From positions 91,068,609 to 91,132,608 of the forward strand of contig OW121854.1 of NCBI GenBank assembly GCA_933228895.1: a stretch of DNA of 64,000 bases. Direction: 5' to 3'. A program made the translations under genes and the position numbers. Origin of the DNA: Platycnemis pennipes (taxonomy: Eukaryota > Arthropoda > Insecta > Odonata > Platycnemididae). This document shows, in pieces, positions 21,701 to 29,290 of this stretch (position 1 is the first letter of the stretch; the number at the start of each line of letters is the position of its first letter). Below the pieces are notes generated by a model, which searched no databases, was not told where the DNA came from, and worked only from the letters and a program-made list of their open reading frames with translations.

Positions 21701-24513
21701 GTAGATTATGTTGCCATCTATCCTCGAGACTGGTGAGCCCAGTGATCACTATGATGTATCTCTGAAGAGTGCTACCACCTTTTCTATATCACTAGTAACT
21801 ACGTTCACTCCGAGTACCTGTTACCATATGTTGCTGCCCTAGTTCTGTTGACAGAACTGATTGCATTTACTGTTTTTTATTGTTATTATTGTTTTCTTCT
21901 GGTGAAATATTCAGGATCTTACATTGATAATTTAGGTACAATTGTTGTTTTTATATTTGTTTGTAATTTCTACGAAATATACATCATTCATTCGTCAAAA
22001 ATTTTCAGCTCGTCATCAGGAAAGATGTCTAAACGTAAACAGTCAGGAGGGTTATCTCCGGATGATATTCATAATTTCTTGACAAATGAAGAGTCTGATG
22101 ATGAATATTCATCTGGCAGTGACTATGATATCAGGGGTGAAATAACAGATAGTTCATCCGATGACATGACATCTGATCCTGGGCCAGCAACAAAAGTAAA
22201 GAGGTCTCGTTTGGAACCGGATAAAACACCTGTGCTGAGGAAGTGGATGCTTGTAGGAAAGTTTCTTCCGACAATTTCTCCTTTCTTTGATGATTCAAAT
22301 TCAGGTATTTCAGAATGTTTTTCTCAAAAACTGGAGGTCACTGATAATGACAACGGTGGAAATAGACTGGAAATACCAATTTTCAAAGAGATTGTCGATG
22401 GAGGTTTTCTGAGCAAAATTGCAATTGAAATAATAAATATCATACATTTATTCTTGAAAATACAGACGTAAAAGAAAATTTGAAATTACACAAGTGGAAA
22501 GGAATCACTGTAGATGATTTGTATGTTTTCCTAGCTCTTGGTATGTTGATGGGGCACATAGAAAAGAACAGACTGAAAGACTACTGGTCCAAAAATTCTT
22601 TGATTGAAACACCAATCTTTGGAAAAATTATGTCATTGGATAGCTTTCAGCTGACGCTAAGACTGTTGCACTTTTGTGACAACAATACTCAACCCTAAGG
22701 TGATCGGCTATATAAAATTAGGGTAGTTGTAGACCACTTCAGACGAAAATATCAATCCATTCTTTATACATTTAGAAATTTGTGCATCGATGAAAGCATG
22801 GTGGCTTGAAAAGGGCGCCTTCAATGGAAACAGTATATTCCATCCAAACGGCAAAGATGTTCCTCCTTTGTGACTGTGAAACAGGATTTGTCCTTGACCA
22901 CATTGTTTATACAGGGAAGGAAACTGAGATTGAGTATGATGAAAGTGTTGGAATATCAGGTTCTGTGGTGAAGACATTACTTACACCCTACATAGGAAAA
23001 AACCATAATGTCTACCTTGACAATTGGTATACAAGTCCTAGTTTGTTTGAATATTTACATAGAAACATAACAGGTTCTTGTGGTATCGTTAGAAAAAACC
23101 GTAAGGGAATGCCAGAATTTCCTAAGAACATAAAAAAGGGTGAATGTGTCTTAACACATACCACAGTCATGCTAGCTCAACGATGGCGGGACAAAAGAGA
23201 GGTCAACATGCTAACTACAATTCATGAGGACTTGACGATTCAAACTGGAAAAAGTGATTATACTACTGGGCAATGTATTACCAAGCCACTAAGTGTGGTT
23301 AGGTATAATGAAAATATGGGTTTGATTGACAAAGCTGACATGCAAATAAGTTTCACAGGAAATGTAAGAAAAACTATGAAATGGTATGTAAAACTTTTTT
23401 TTCATGAAATTGACATTGCGGTTTTGAACACGTACATATTGTATCAGATGAAAACTGGAAGAAAACCACAGTTGTATGATTTCAGACTGAAACTCATTGA
23501 TCAGCTTTTGGAAGAGTTTGCGAAAGAGAGGAAATCACCCAGAGGAGGCAGACCATCGCCAGTGGGAGATTGCCTTCGTCTTTCAGGTCGTCACTTCCCA
23601 AATCCAGTCCCTGCAACAGCCTCAAAGGAGAAGCTACAACGAAAATGCTTCGTTTTTCAGCACACAACCAGAAGGGAGAGTAAATGGAAGGATACGAGGG
23701 TTATGTGCATTGAATGCCACAAACCACTTTGTCTTCATCCATGTTTTGAGGAATACCACAGTTTGAAAAATTTTTAAACGTAAGTAATGATAAAAATACA
23801 TATAAATTGTTTTAGTACAATCATAATATGCAAGTACATATTTGAGTTTCTATATTATTTCTTTTTTCCAGATGGATGGTACGAGTAAACAGAGTGAGAC
23901 ACCAAAAATATTTTTTCTAAAAATGTGTAAGATAACAATGCTAATTGTTAATGACCTTGGCTAATTGCTAATTTTTAAAAGATATTCATCAAAAAACTAT
24001 ATTCTACTCGCTTCTACAGATAAGTAACCAAAAAAACATTATTTAAGGTCAATAAAACTTTAATAGGAAAAAAATCTCCCGGGGGTCCGGTAGCATGAAA
24101 AATACTCACTACTCAAAGGGTTAAAGCGGTATCATTCACCGGAAAACAAGGTTAATAGAGCTCGTTTAATGAAAACTGAAAGAAAAGGAAATTGAGGAAT
24201 CAACAAGTTCATAAATTTCGGGAGATATTCGCTCCCAACCGGGAGAGACATACGTCTAATTACACACAATTCCGGGAGACTACCGGAATTCCGGGAGAGG
24301 TGACAACACTAGGTAGGAAGTATGCGGAGTCAAAGAAGAACATCACATGAAAGTTATATGCTGCCCCATGGGAACACTTGAGAAATATTGAATATCAGTC
24401 TAACCCAGACTTAACCGCTAGATAACCAGTTGTACTCACAAGTAGAACATGATTGAAAGGATATTGGCTCCCTCTCGCGGGCTTGGGTGGTGAAACTTCT
24501 TTCCCGTGTCCAT
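517..24513 (-). CDS. ABCC4/MRP4-like ABC transporter, 5' half (11 exons, gene continues past base 1)
   Basis: This is an ATP-driven exporter of the ABCC (multidrug resistance-associated) family, expected in a membrane and moving organic anions or conjugates. The coding exons on the minus strand are 24440-24513, 18007-18117, 11463-11600, 11166-11370, 9862-10084, 9418-9574, 7005-7143, 6177-6287, 5906-6097, 4794-4880 and 517-716. Every junction has GT/AG and matching phase, giving 545 codons plus 2 nt with no stop. In order, the protein shows the N-terminal motif NPREGANIL-like (SPREGANIL), membrane domain 1 with NLMSNDVNRFD and MNEIIMGIQVIKMYTWE, then NBD1 with Walker A GPVGAGKT split by an intron and the signature LSGGQRARLTLAR. 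Walker B, membrane domain 2 and NBD2 are outside the window; full family members are about 1300 residues. The short N-terminus lacks the extra membrane domain of ABCC1-type proteins, which favours the ABCC4 class (lethal(2)03659-like in insects). Introns total about 22 kb and are full of transposons. Confidence 0.95.
1113..1460. mobile_element. MITE with GGGATGGGTCGGTT terminal inverted repeats
   Basis: The left end GGGATGGGTCGGTTCC pairs with the right end ending AACCAAACCGACCCATCCC. TA dinucleotides flank both ends (1111-1112 and 1461-1462). The interior is rich in GGTTCCGGTTC-like repeats near the left end and their complements near the right. No coding capacity is present. It lies in the ABCC intron between exons 10 and 11. 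Confidence 0.75.
2005..2130 (+). pseudogene. Tigger transposase N-terminal fragment (HTH)
   Basis: The plus strand reads LWQQHKTLTIAEKVQVVKKL then DAVAIVKHLTETYYVGS. This matches the Pipsqueak-type helix-turn-helix that opens pogo/Tigger transposases (TIAEKxxxIKKLExG). The frame is cut at the TTAA where the piggyBac element entered. Confidence 0.7.
2135..3569 (+). mobile_element. piggyBac copy 1, 5' part only
   Basis: The element begins CCCTTTGAGCAGTACGAACG directly after TTAA at 2131-2134. It is collinear with copy 2 (21566-24120) up to base 3569 and then changes abruptly to Tigger sequence. The right terminal repeat and the last third of the transposase are therefore deleted. Confidence 0.9.
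2594..3619 (+). pseudogene. piggyBac transposase, N-terminal 325 residues, truncated
   Basis: The gene encodes a piggyBac (PGBD4-type) transposase, which excises and inserts DNA at TTAA. The reading frame opens MSKRKQSRGLSPDDIHN with an acidic, Ser-rich N-terminus. It contains the first catalytic aspartate in CIDESMVVWKGRL (about residue 256) and the MFLLCDCETGFVLDH strand. The last ~16 codons (DQYKRRDSGNFTCRQ) belong to downstream Tigger sequence read out of frame. The second and third catalytic aspartates and the cysteine-rich C-terminal domain are lost, so it cannot be active. The frame up to the break has no stop, unlike copy 2. Confidence 0.9.
3672..3835. mobile_element. 164-bp TTAA-flanked MITE
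   Basis: The ends are CCCTTCAACGTCGAGCG and the complement GCGCTTGAAGGG, with TTAA on both sides (3668-3671, 3836-3839). Two near-identical units, each containing the palindromic CGACGTAGTSACTACGTCG, lie inside. The TTAA target and CCC terminus indicate a piggyBac-type non-autonomous element, inserted in the Tigger remnant. Confidence 0.85.
4794..4880 (-). CDS. ABCC4-like exon 10 (end of Walker A)
   Basis: The exon encodes TSLLQAILGELPLASGSIKV followed by DGKISYSCQ. The threonine that opens it completes Walker A (GxxGxGKT). The Q-loop glutamine is the last codon. It has a TTTAAAG acceptor and a GTAAGC donor. Confidence 0.95.
5041..5440 (+). pseudogene. LINE reverse transcriptase fragment
   Basis: The plus strand reads WLEDFVKTVLIPIPKKRVTR, then ECEDYRTISLISHAAK and FLGEDQFGFRKGRTTLDAI. 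After a frameshift near 5300 it reads ACFVDFEKAFDRVR and stops. These are RT motifs 0-4 including the first catalytic aspartate (FVDFEKAFD) of a non-LTR retrotransposon of the kind whose protein is often annotated as craniofacial-development-protein-2-like. The second catalytic motif (F/YxDD) is absent. Confidence 0.88.
5906..6097 (-). CDS. ABCC4-like exon 9 (NBD1, first part of Walker A)
   Basis: The exon encodes KFLSYQEIDAFHRNSELTHS and ends VKPGMLVAVIGPVGAGK, so the Walker A loop is split just after its lysine. In between lies AKWSS, with the A-loop-type aromatic residue (W) that contacts adenine. The linker between membrane domain and NBD1 is variable, as usual. Confidence 0.96.
6177..6287 (-). 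CDS. ABCC4-like exon 8
   Basis: This 111-bp exon encodes VFVLTSYYSIVCFTMAMNFP then QAIALIAETRVSIKRIQ. The S[V/I]KRIQ ending leads straight into KFL of the next exon, as in all ABCC4 proteins. It closes membrane domain 1. Confidence 0.96.
6552..6610 (-). pseudogene. Decayed partial copy of ABCC exon 9
   Basis: These 59 bases match exon 9 bases 5981-6039 with 4 differences. They encode KELTVIDA.AK.SSNVTEN, with the conserved tryptophan of AKWSS changed to arginine. No splice sites flank it. It sits in the intron between exons 7 and 8, about 0.5 kb upstream (in transcription) of the real exon. An imperfect hairpin (TGGCAAGTGT...ACACTTGCCA, about 6517-6540) lies just beside it. Confidence 0.85.
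7005..7143 (-). CDS. ABCC4-like exon 7
   Basis: The exon encodes AEMKQVRFSSYLKGVYSSLI and then LFTSRTAVYTTLLAYTLFGH with EITAEK. The SYLKGVYSS and G.EITAEKVF motifs correspond to helix 5 and the following loop of ABCC4 membrane domain 1. It ends in phase 0. Confidence 0.96.
7144..9417. other. ABCC intron with no recognised feature
   Basis: This AT-rich stretch has only short chance reading frames. I found no terminal repeats, transposase or LINE motifs, and no exon-like segment. Confidence 0.5.
9418..9574 (-). CDS. ABCC4-like exon 6
   Basis: The exon encodes WMGQATSGLRSKVAVLTDER followed by VKLMNEIIMGIQVIKMYTWE. This is the coupling segment of membrane domain 1 (TDERxxxMNExIxGIQVIKMYxWE), strongly conserved in ABCC4. 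It ends AGA AA at a GTAAGT donor, and the next exon supplies G to complete lysine. Confidence 0.97.
9862..10084 (-). CDS. ABCC4-like exon 5
   Basis: The exon encodes VLQLSRYSLGSTTVGHIVNL, then MSNDVNRFDYSLYYAHYIWI and APLQTLVITVILWFKLGMSA. The NLMSNDVNRFD motif and the WIAPLQ helix start are diagnostic for ABCC4-type membrane domain 1. It ends in phase 1 and joins to exon 6 as PLQ-S-WMGQ. Confidence 0.96.
10490..10787. mobile_element. 298-bp piggyBac-type MITE with verified empty site
   Basis: The element starts CCCATTGGGG and ends GCGAATGGG, flanked by TTAA (10486-10489 and 10788-10791). The uninterrupted sibling arm at 10906-10919 shows the pre-insertion site with a single TTAA, which proves a target-site duplication of TTAA. 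Repeats of GCCGGYGATTYGCCGGT lie inside. No coding capacity is seen. Confidence 0.92.
10801..10836 (-). ncRNA. Hammerhead-ribozyme-like motif H1
   Basis: On the minus strand the order is CTGATGA (10831-10825), a short helix TGGCctaacaGCC, GAAA (10811-10808), the tiny stem ACCAGT and then U as the residue before the expected cleavage point. Flanking ACAC and GTAT can form stem I with one mismatch. The core is complete. Stem II is only 3-4 bp with a mismatch next to the core, so activity is uncertain. Confidence 0.55.
10868..10906 (+). ncRNA. Hammerhead-like motif H2, core mutated
   Basis: The plus strand carries CTGATGA (10872-10878), TGGCCTAACAGCC, then AAAACCAGTC. The invariant G of GAAA is changed to A, which should abolish cleavage. 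It is the mirror copy of H1. Confidence 0.45.
11166..11370 (-). CDS. ABCC4-like exon 4
   Basis: The exon encodes TAMPIFLGNLIKYFTPG, a membrane helix with a short extracellular loop, and ends with VRVACCSLMYRK. The PxFLGxLIxYF and MRVA..xxxYRK motifs are hallmarks of ABCC membrane domain 1. It ends in phase 0 at AAG|GTAAAA. Confidence 0.95.
11463..11600 (-). CDS. ABCC4-like exon 3 (start of membrane domain 1)
   Basis: The exon encodes NWEKVQNALKETNRKEPSFL followed by KTLFLTFGWEYVMYGVIFAL and FDISV. The charged ENRKxPSLL-like linker and the first membrane helix are typical of the ABCC4 class. It has a CTGTAG acceptor and a GTGAGT donor, and ends in phase 2. Confidence 0.94.
11723..12768. mobile_element. 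TTAA-type element with CCCATTGRCTTAC ends, nested
   Basis: The left end CCCATTGACTTACC pairs with the complement of the right end (CCCATTGGCTTAC). The right flank is TTAA (12769-12772) and the left flank is TTAG, a one-base decay. A second pair of inverted repeats, AAAGGCCATTGTACACGG-like at about 11847 and its relative ending GCAACGGCCTT at about 12651, lies inside, indicating a nested MITE. No transposase is recognisable. Confidence 0.6.
11848..12651. mobile_element. MITE with AAGGCC-type ends and CAATTTCTTGTAC repeats
   Basis: The left end reads AAGGCCATTGTACACGG and then ACAATTTCTTGTACAA. The right end carries GTACAAGAAATTTTACTG and GCAACGGCCTT. The sub-terminal CAATTTCTTG repeats occur several times at both ends. 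Class is not clear; the ends resemble hAT-like MITEs. Confidence 0.5.
13350..13440 (+). repeat. tRNA-derived SINE head
   Basis: A pol III A box-like TAGCGTAGTAGTCTGCGC and a B box GGTTCAATTCC (13398-13408) stand about 45 bases apart. A tRNA-like body with mispaired arms follows, then GTGAATTTTTCTCATGG. The folding is too poor for a real tRNA. Confidence 0.6.
14547..16590 (-). mobile_element. hAT-like transposon remnant
   Basis: The left end CAGGGCTTCCACTCACTTTT resembles the complement of the right end (CCAGATTCCAAAGACTCACT). Subterminal AAAGTGAG repeats occur at both ends. It lies between two copies of a 55-60 bp CTATAGG unit of element D. No 8-bp duplication is visible at these edges. It contains the broken gene at 14998-15980. 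Confidence 0.6.
14998..15980 (-). pseudogene. hAT-like transposase C-terminal region, broken
   Basis: Reading on the minus strand, one frame ends DPKYPLISKVVKAALFLAHG. After a frameshift near 15595 it continues FYVERGFSLSRNQLPADRLA, which corresponds to the hAT dimerisation motif (HGNxxVERGFS). A lysine/glutamate-rich coiled coil follows (QKLKCDELKRLQEEENACLE) with a stop near 15282, then LQNKVEKRTSSLLEQLFKNQ. A Cys pair in ECRDCGRSL lies upstream. At least one frameshift and one nonsense codon make it a pseudogene. Confidence 0.75.
17229..17957. repeat. 84-bp direct repeats flanking a 560-bp insert
   Basis: Bases 17229-17312 (GGTATCATACAAAAATAAAT...) recur at 17874-17957 with about 9 differences. 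Between them are a hairpin (CCCTATATTGATGTAATATA around 17319-17385) and two tandem units with GTGGATCCAC palindromes (17752-17862). Two overlapping open frames exist in the insert, neither recognised. Confidence 0.7.
18007..18117 (-). CDS. ABCC4-like exon 2
   Basis: The exon encodes WTFDIFCKGYKRDLKLEDMY then SALKQHESGYLGDKLAK. This is the conserved cytoplasmic lead into membrane domain 1 of ABCC4 proteins (F..GYKR.L...D.Y...). A TTTTCAG acceptor and a GTGAGT donor are present, with exon phases matching both neighbours. It is 6.3 kb from exon 1 because of the piggyBac and LINE insertions. Confidence 0.93.
18480..19115 (-). pseudogene. LINE ORF2 C-terminal fragment
   Basis: The minus strand reads ITIRGVKLEQVENFTNLGSS, then a stop near 18927, then MALYGSETWNIGKADQRRIE, WCWRRMLRIKWTDKVRNEEV and GKVPRGRPRDKYIGQ. 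This is the conserved region after the RT domain of non-LTR elements (YGSETWxLxKxDxRRLEAFExWCWRRML). It lies in ABCC intron 1. Confidence 0.9.
19118..21440. other. ABCC intron 1 stretch; one SINE head, otherwise nothing recognised
   Basis: This is AT-rich DNA with no terminal repeats or protein motifs apart from the SINE head at 19600-19683. A short direct duplication (AGCAGGAGGAGAAGAAGAGA) occurs at 21358 and 21392. Confidence 0.45.
19600..19683 (-). repeat. tRNA-derived SINE head
   Basis: On the minus strand CTTGGCAGCAGGGTAAATC resembles a pol III A box region and GGTTTCGAGTC a B box, with tRNA-like spacing. The acceptor stem does not pair, so it is not a working tRNA gene. Confidence 0.5.
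21566..24120 (+). mobile_element. piggyBac copy 2, full length with both terminal repeats
   Basis: The element begins CCCTTTGAGCAGTACAAATG and ends CACTACTCAAAGGG, so the terminal repeat is CCCTTTGAGYAGT. The right flank is TTAA (24121-24124) and the left flank is TTCA, a decayed TTAA. Length is 2555 bp. A long GTAC-rich subterminal palindrome (GTACAAATGTTCATGTAC) follows the left end. Confidence 0.92.
22025..23777 (+). pseudogene. piggyBac transposase, full length but disabled
   Basis: The PGBD4-type transposase reads from MSKRKQSGGLSPDDIHN to the C-terminal CRD. It shows catalytic aspartates in CIDESMVA, VYLDNWYTSPS and NMGLIDKADMQ. The cysteine-rich zinc domain has C.EC.KPLCLHPCFEEYH. Against copy 1 it has a 1-base deletion near 22430, a Q to stop change at 22696-22698, a W to stop change at about 22807-22809, and a 13-base deletion near 22855. 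Copy 1 is intact over these sites, so the lesions arose after the copies split. Confidence 0.92.
24440..24513 (-). CDS. ABCC4-like exon 1 (start codon)
   Basis: This exon starts with ATG at 24513-24511 and ends in phase 2 at a GTGAGT donor. It encodes MDTGKKFHHPSPREGANILS and continues IMFY. The PSPREGAN stretch is the usual start of ABCC4 proteins (NPRExAN). Joining to exon 2 completes a TTT codon followed by WTFDIFCKGYKRDL, as the family requires. The ATG is the only plausible start because the exon upstream is GC-rich and not in frame. It sits on the edge of a GC-rich tract (24.45-25.3 kb) that is probably the promoter and 5' UTR; the transcription start cannot be placed by eye. Confidence 0.88.
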
Positions 24514-26300
24514 CGCTGAGACTACTTCCTCCTTTTGGAGAACGGCGCCAAAGGTGGAAGACACACTCACGCAACCACGCAACACCCCAGTCCCTTGTCC
24601 TTCCCTCTTCGCCCCGTCCTACGGCGAGGCCTCGACCTGTGTATTATAATCTTTGGCCTCGACAGTCGCCGATTCCCCCGTTGTTGTGACTTCCACTCCT
24701 GACCGCCAGAGGCACGAGGCACACTCACTTCCTATGCGCCACGCGCCAAACCGAAACATCTTCATGATCTGCTTCCTAAGATACGTTAGATATCAACCCC
24801 GCGGTGGTTTCGTCCGAAGAAGTGTCAGGTGGCTCTGGTTTACCGCTTGTCCTGCGACCGGCTACGACCTGGAAAATCATCGTAAATCTTCAATCCGCGG
24901 CACAATACAAAGTAAGACGGATGTTGTAAAAATATTAGTTATACAAACGAAAACTAAGCATGAGCAAGGCGTGATTCCTTGCGTAGGCATACACAGTGAG
25001 ACGTTGAAGTTAGATTTCTTCCGGGATGTCTCCCGCACAGGACCAGCTTAAGACAAAATATTTAACCGGGCGAGAGAGTTTTCCGGCGCCCTCCTCCCTC
25101 CCCCTGTTGTCGAACCTTGCTGTAACACAAATTCGCCAGTTGAACGCCCAAGTAAAAATTAAGTAGCCAAAAAAATTAGTAAAATAGCTTGTTGGAAATG
25201 AAGCCAGATGTCATTCCCCGAATAAAAAAAGGTTTTTCCATTCCCACAACGCCCCTTTCTTCGTGGCGCCCTAGGCGGCCGCCCGGGCCTTGAGCTGGGC
25301 CTGTTTCCGCATTATTTTTTCGGACACGGACGAATAACGAGCCCAAATGCCTTGGGCGGGAGGCTTATATATGACTGATTCTAATTACCACCGTAACTCT
25401 TCTGACCTGAAGAGGACGACTGCAACGCCGGCGAAACTGTTATCCGAGCACAATGGACATATGCGAAAGGAATCCCGGAAGAAATGTGACTTCAGCACAG
25501 TATATATATAGTAATATAAGAATATATATACCATGGTAAGAGGGTCGATAAAGTGGACTTGGGTTTTAGGTACTCCAAAAGCTCAGCTCATATCATACCG
25601 CCTAACCTAAATCCGTATACCTACGATAAACAACTCCCCCACCCTAGACGGGATTCAAATGGGTGACCCTTGGTTAGTCAGTCCTGAAAGTTCTGACTTC
25701 CGCAGCCGGTCCAAGTCTGGTCTGGTTGGTAAAGCCTAGCTAAGTTCTTAAAATAAGCTCTCAGGCAAGTGAAATTCACTCACCAGGGTATGGGGGTTAA
25801 TGGCTTGAAGGCTGACCTTCGTAACGTTAACGCGCGCAGGAACGATTGTGACCATCCATAAATTACGCAATGCTGATTTTCCACCCCATTATAACGCTCC
25901 GAAATTGTCTAAGTGTCCTCCTTTAGTACGTAACGCTACCGATACTTCTTTCTGTAAAAGATAAAAGGGACGTGCTATATAAATTATTTATTTATTTACC
26001 AATACCGGCGCATGCAAACTAATTATTATAGGTATCATTATCATTTTTTGAGCAAAGAATGAATTTTTGGTATATCTTTCTCCCGGCAAAACGGAAAGTT
26101 TTACACTCTCCTCCCTGTCGATAGGGCATCGTATTTGTTGGCCCGACCCTCTCCCTCTTTTGCGTTACGTAATTTGTGGACGACTCCTAATGTTCTGTTT
26201 CCGCATGCGAGAGCGAAAATGTGATCGAAATTCTTCAAATTGTATCCGATGCTTCTAGACATTTACTAAATTAACTATGAGCCGTGCCAGACTCTTGGAT
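24514..26300. promoter_or_regulatory. GC-rich upstream region of the ABCC4-like gene, start sites not resolved
   Basis: Bases 24.5-25.3 kb are markedly GC-rich compared with the AT-rich surroundings, directly upstream of the start codon. The 5' UTR and promoter should be here. I see no clear TATA box on the minus strand. From 25.5 kb on the DNA is ordinary, with a TATA-repeat tract (25499-25533). Confidence 0.4.
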
Positions 26301-26332
26301 TAAGGGGCCAGCAGTTCATCGTATGGGGATAT

Positions 26333-26788
26333 ACAGGGGCGTTGGACCTATTTTCGCTGGGGGTGCGTCAATCTTGAAAAGGTCCCGGCTCCTAAGAATA
26401 GGGCCCCCATTTTTTTGCGGATAGGAGGAGGTAGAGATTAGAATTTCGCTAAACAGCAGATGAAGGTGTAGAAGGGAAGAGTCAGAAGGGAAATAGCAAA
26501 ATGGAAACAAGTGAAATTTAAGAATGAACTTTGTAATTTTCCACACGTTTTTAATAACCAACCGGTTTCAACACTCACGTGTCATCATTGGATCGTGTGG
26601 AAAAGTACAAAGTTCATTCTTATTTTCAATCATGGAAATATTCCACAATGTGACGGCCGAAGGTGTTTCATGGAAGTGAAATTTAATTTTTATTAATAAA
26701 GACTACTCATTTCTCAAGGGCCCGGGGCAAATTCTGGGGGGGGGGGCTTCGGCCCCTCTTGCCCCCCCCCCCCACTTCCGACTCCGCT
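26333..26788. mobile_element. Non-autonomous hAT-like element with 8-bp target duplication
   Basis: The left end CAGGGGCGTTGGACCTATTT and the right end TTCCGACTCCGCT are inverted relatives. GGGGATAT occurs at 26325-26332 and again at 26789-26796, an 8-bp target duplication typical of hAT. Relatives lie at 41663-41903 and 52455-52830. A 155-bp insert at 26521-26675 interrupts it. Confidence 0.85.
26521..26675 (-). mobile_element. 155-bp insertion with hammerhead-like motif H6
   Basis: The insert is flanked by the 10-bp direct repeat GTGAAATTTA (26511-26520, 26676-26685). AGAATGAACTTTGTA at its start is inverted at about 26606-26620. On the minus strand it carries ATGATGA, helix ACAC/GTGT, GAAACCGGTT and GGTTATTAAAAACGTGTGGA. 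The first core base C is A, so the motif is degenerate. Confidence 0.65.
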
Positions 26789-26924
26789 GGGGATATGCTA
26801 TGTATCTTCTTCTCAAATATTCTAGCATGACGCTGGAGCCATAGAGCGTCCTCGTCGCTAAAAACGCCTGACCCGAGATAAAGGTCGCCTTGTCTTACTT
26901 CGTCTCCGGGCGTCTTAAGGCTCG

Positions 26925-26995
26925 GGCTAGTGCCGTGGATAGAGTACTAGCCTCATATTCCGAAGGTCCGGGCTCGAATCTATAGGGGGTGGTTT
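26925..26995 (+). repeat. tRNA-derived SINE head
   Basis: GCCGTGGATAGAGTACTAGC resembles an A box region and GGCTCGAATCT (26970-26980) is a B box. The spacing is tRNA-like, but no 7-bp acceptor stem forms. Confidence 0.5.
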
Positions 26996-29210
26996 TATAA
27001 TGATGGCTTTCAGCAGACACAACAGTTGAGGAACCTGAGGGAACTTTCTGCTGAAGGACCTGTGGTCACTCATCGGTGTAAACATGCTTTGGATCAAATG
27101 ATATTTCTTTCCCCCGGGAATTTTGATCCTGTGACTAGATCAAACATGTTGAAAAGCAATACAGCGACACCCATTAATTCGTCTGTGGTTATGACCTGCA
27201 CATATGATTACGAGAGAATGACGTTCGAAATTACTGTAAGCGTCAAAAAACTGGTAAAAGTGGGTACAGGTTTGAAATACACCATTTCGAAGTATTTGTT
27301 TGGTAGTGTCGAGTAATTATAGTAAAGTTCTTTCAAGCCCATTTTCGTATTTTTACTAAAATATCACCTGTGACGTGACCTGTAAGTGACATAGCGTCTT
27401 GATTGGAATCGTTCAGGCGACGGCAACGTTAAGTGTCTACCGTTGGCGGACCGGTAAGTCACTGGAAAGATCTAAACACGACCAGTGGAAAGCCTCGTGA
27501 AGAGTACATACTTTAAGTACAGTACTCTGTACGTCGAATGGGATGTCAAGCTGTTGTCCCTTTGGCGTCTGTTGTTGGAGAGTAGAGTAATGCCTACTTC
27601 GTGTTTCCCTCTACCCTTCTACTCCCATCTTTTTACCACCAGAGCATGGTGGTAAAAGATAGCTCTGGTCTTATATCCTTTCCTCCCGGTCCCAAGTGTT
27701 TTTAAGCCTTTAAACACGAGACAGATCTGAAGCCACAGGTGAGTTTCGGGTTTCTTCCGCTGAAATTTCGCGGAAGTGAGGACTTCCGATTCCTTTCCGC
27801 AGCCTTCTCCCAAATCAGAGTCCTTAGTCGCGCCCGGCATCCACCGCTTTCCCGTCATATGCTCTTCCCTGCTCTAAAGGCCGTTTTACACGGTGAATGA
27901 TCATGCGAATGAATTTAAGTTGTGACCTGAAATTGCTTCCGCGATGAATTGAAAAGGAAGACCTCGCATGGATATAGATATATGGAACGAGGAGTGAAGG
28001 ATGTGAAAGAGAAGCATTATGCAAATACGAAGATGTTAGCAAATCGGAGAATCGAGTAAAGAGCTGCGTCAAACCAATAATACCTAGAATTATTCTTGAG
28101 GTTTCCGCGACGTATTTCATTGTTCTCGAAGTAATTAAAGGCATCGTATCATTCTCGGAAATGTCCATCGCGTTATCTGTTTTTATGACAATAGTTCCCC
28201 TCTTCATTCTGAGGACGTCTTCTAATTGACGCCAATTCCCCCGGATGAGGGGTGGGGCTGCTGTAATAAAAGCAATCAACACAATGTAGATTTCTCAGAG
28301 TAATAGGAAGGATTCATAGGCTCGTTGACTTATGATGATGATGATTTTCTTATAAATAATCTCAGTAAAAAATACAGGTAATTTGTTATGGCAATGAAAA
28401 TTGCATTCATTTAATACTTATGCAGTTCTGCAGAAAAATTTATTTCGCTTAAATTGAGGAATTATTAGGTATAGCTTGAAATACGGGGACATGCATCAGC
28501 TAGACATTCGAGGAAAGTTGATGTGATGCAAAAGGCTATGCTAAAAATGCTGACTTACCGTGAAACGAATTCTTTAACACAACATGTATTATAGCAGCTT
28601 TATTTTTCTGTACAAGTATTTGCTGGACTTAATTCTTCTTAAGCAATTCTTAATTCTTCGTAAGCATCACAAAATGTGGAATTTTTAGTAATAAAACAGT
28701 GGAAAATTATATGCGAGGAGGAAATTTTATACGGTGCCAAAATTAAACAGCAAACATGGCGAAAACTTATTTTTATCCACATATTTTCAATAACTACGGG
28801 CAGTTTTATTCTGAAATTGATGCTTTAGGAAGTATAGATATTAAAAAATCTTCAAAAAACTAATGAACAAACAAAGATTGAAACACGACATATATTTACT
28901 ATAATTTGTTTAATATTTATTTTAAATAGTTTGATTGATGTATTGATTGCTGATGAATTTTTCTCATAGAAGATATGTAATTAATGAACCTGAACTGCAA
29001 GTTTAAATCTTTTTTTCTATATATGATATCTGTATCAAACAAAATTATTGATTTCAAGCCCCGTCGGCAGGATAAGCCTGACGACAGAATATTGCAATAA
29101 GGCCAAATATAAATGGAATGAAACACGAAAAAAGGGATTTCATCCGACAGATGTAATTTTAATCTTGTAGTGTTCTACACCACTTATAAAGGGGCCAATA
29201 TTCCACTGAA
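26996..29210. other. Intergenic stretch, nothing recognised
   Basis: A 96-codon open frame at 27026-27316 matches no family I know and has no splice or promoter context. The sequence AAAGGCCGTTTTACACGG at about 27877 resembles an end of the MITE family at 11848, but no partner was found. Confidence 0.4.
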
Positions 29211-29214
29211 AATG

Positions 29215-29290
29215 TTGCCACTCTCCTGATTCAAACCCAGTACTTTAAGAAGGGGAGCCAGTACTTTAGCCACCTCACCAACCCAAATCC
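29215..29290 (-). repeat. tRNA-derived SINE head
   Basis: On the minus strand GGTGGCTAAAGTACTGGC (A box region) and GGGTTTGAATC (B box) are spaced as in a tRNA. The arms do not pair well. Confidence 0.55.

Larger units (their letters stand above)
21446..24311. mobile_element. Element with GTTGYCACCTC / CCGGGA ends, host of piggyBac copy 2
   Basis: The left side AGGTTGCCACCTCGTCAGCA and the right side ending GAGAGGTGACAACACTAGG are inverted relatives. TCCGGGA-type repeats occur near both. The piggyBac copy lies inside. The exact ends are uncertain. Confidence 0.4.

Noticed and set aside
27026..27316. 96-codon plus-strand frame
   Set aside because: No family match, no splice or promoter context, and it starts just after a SINE head.
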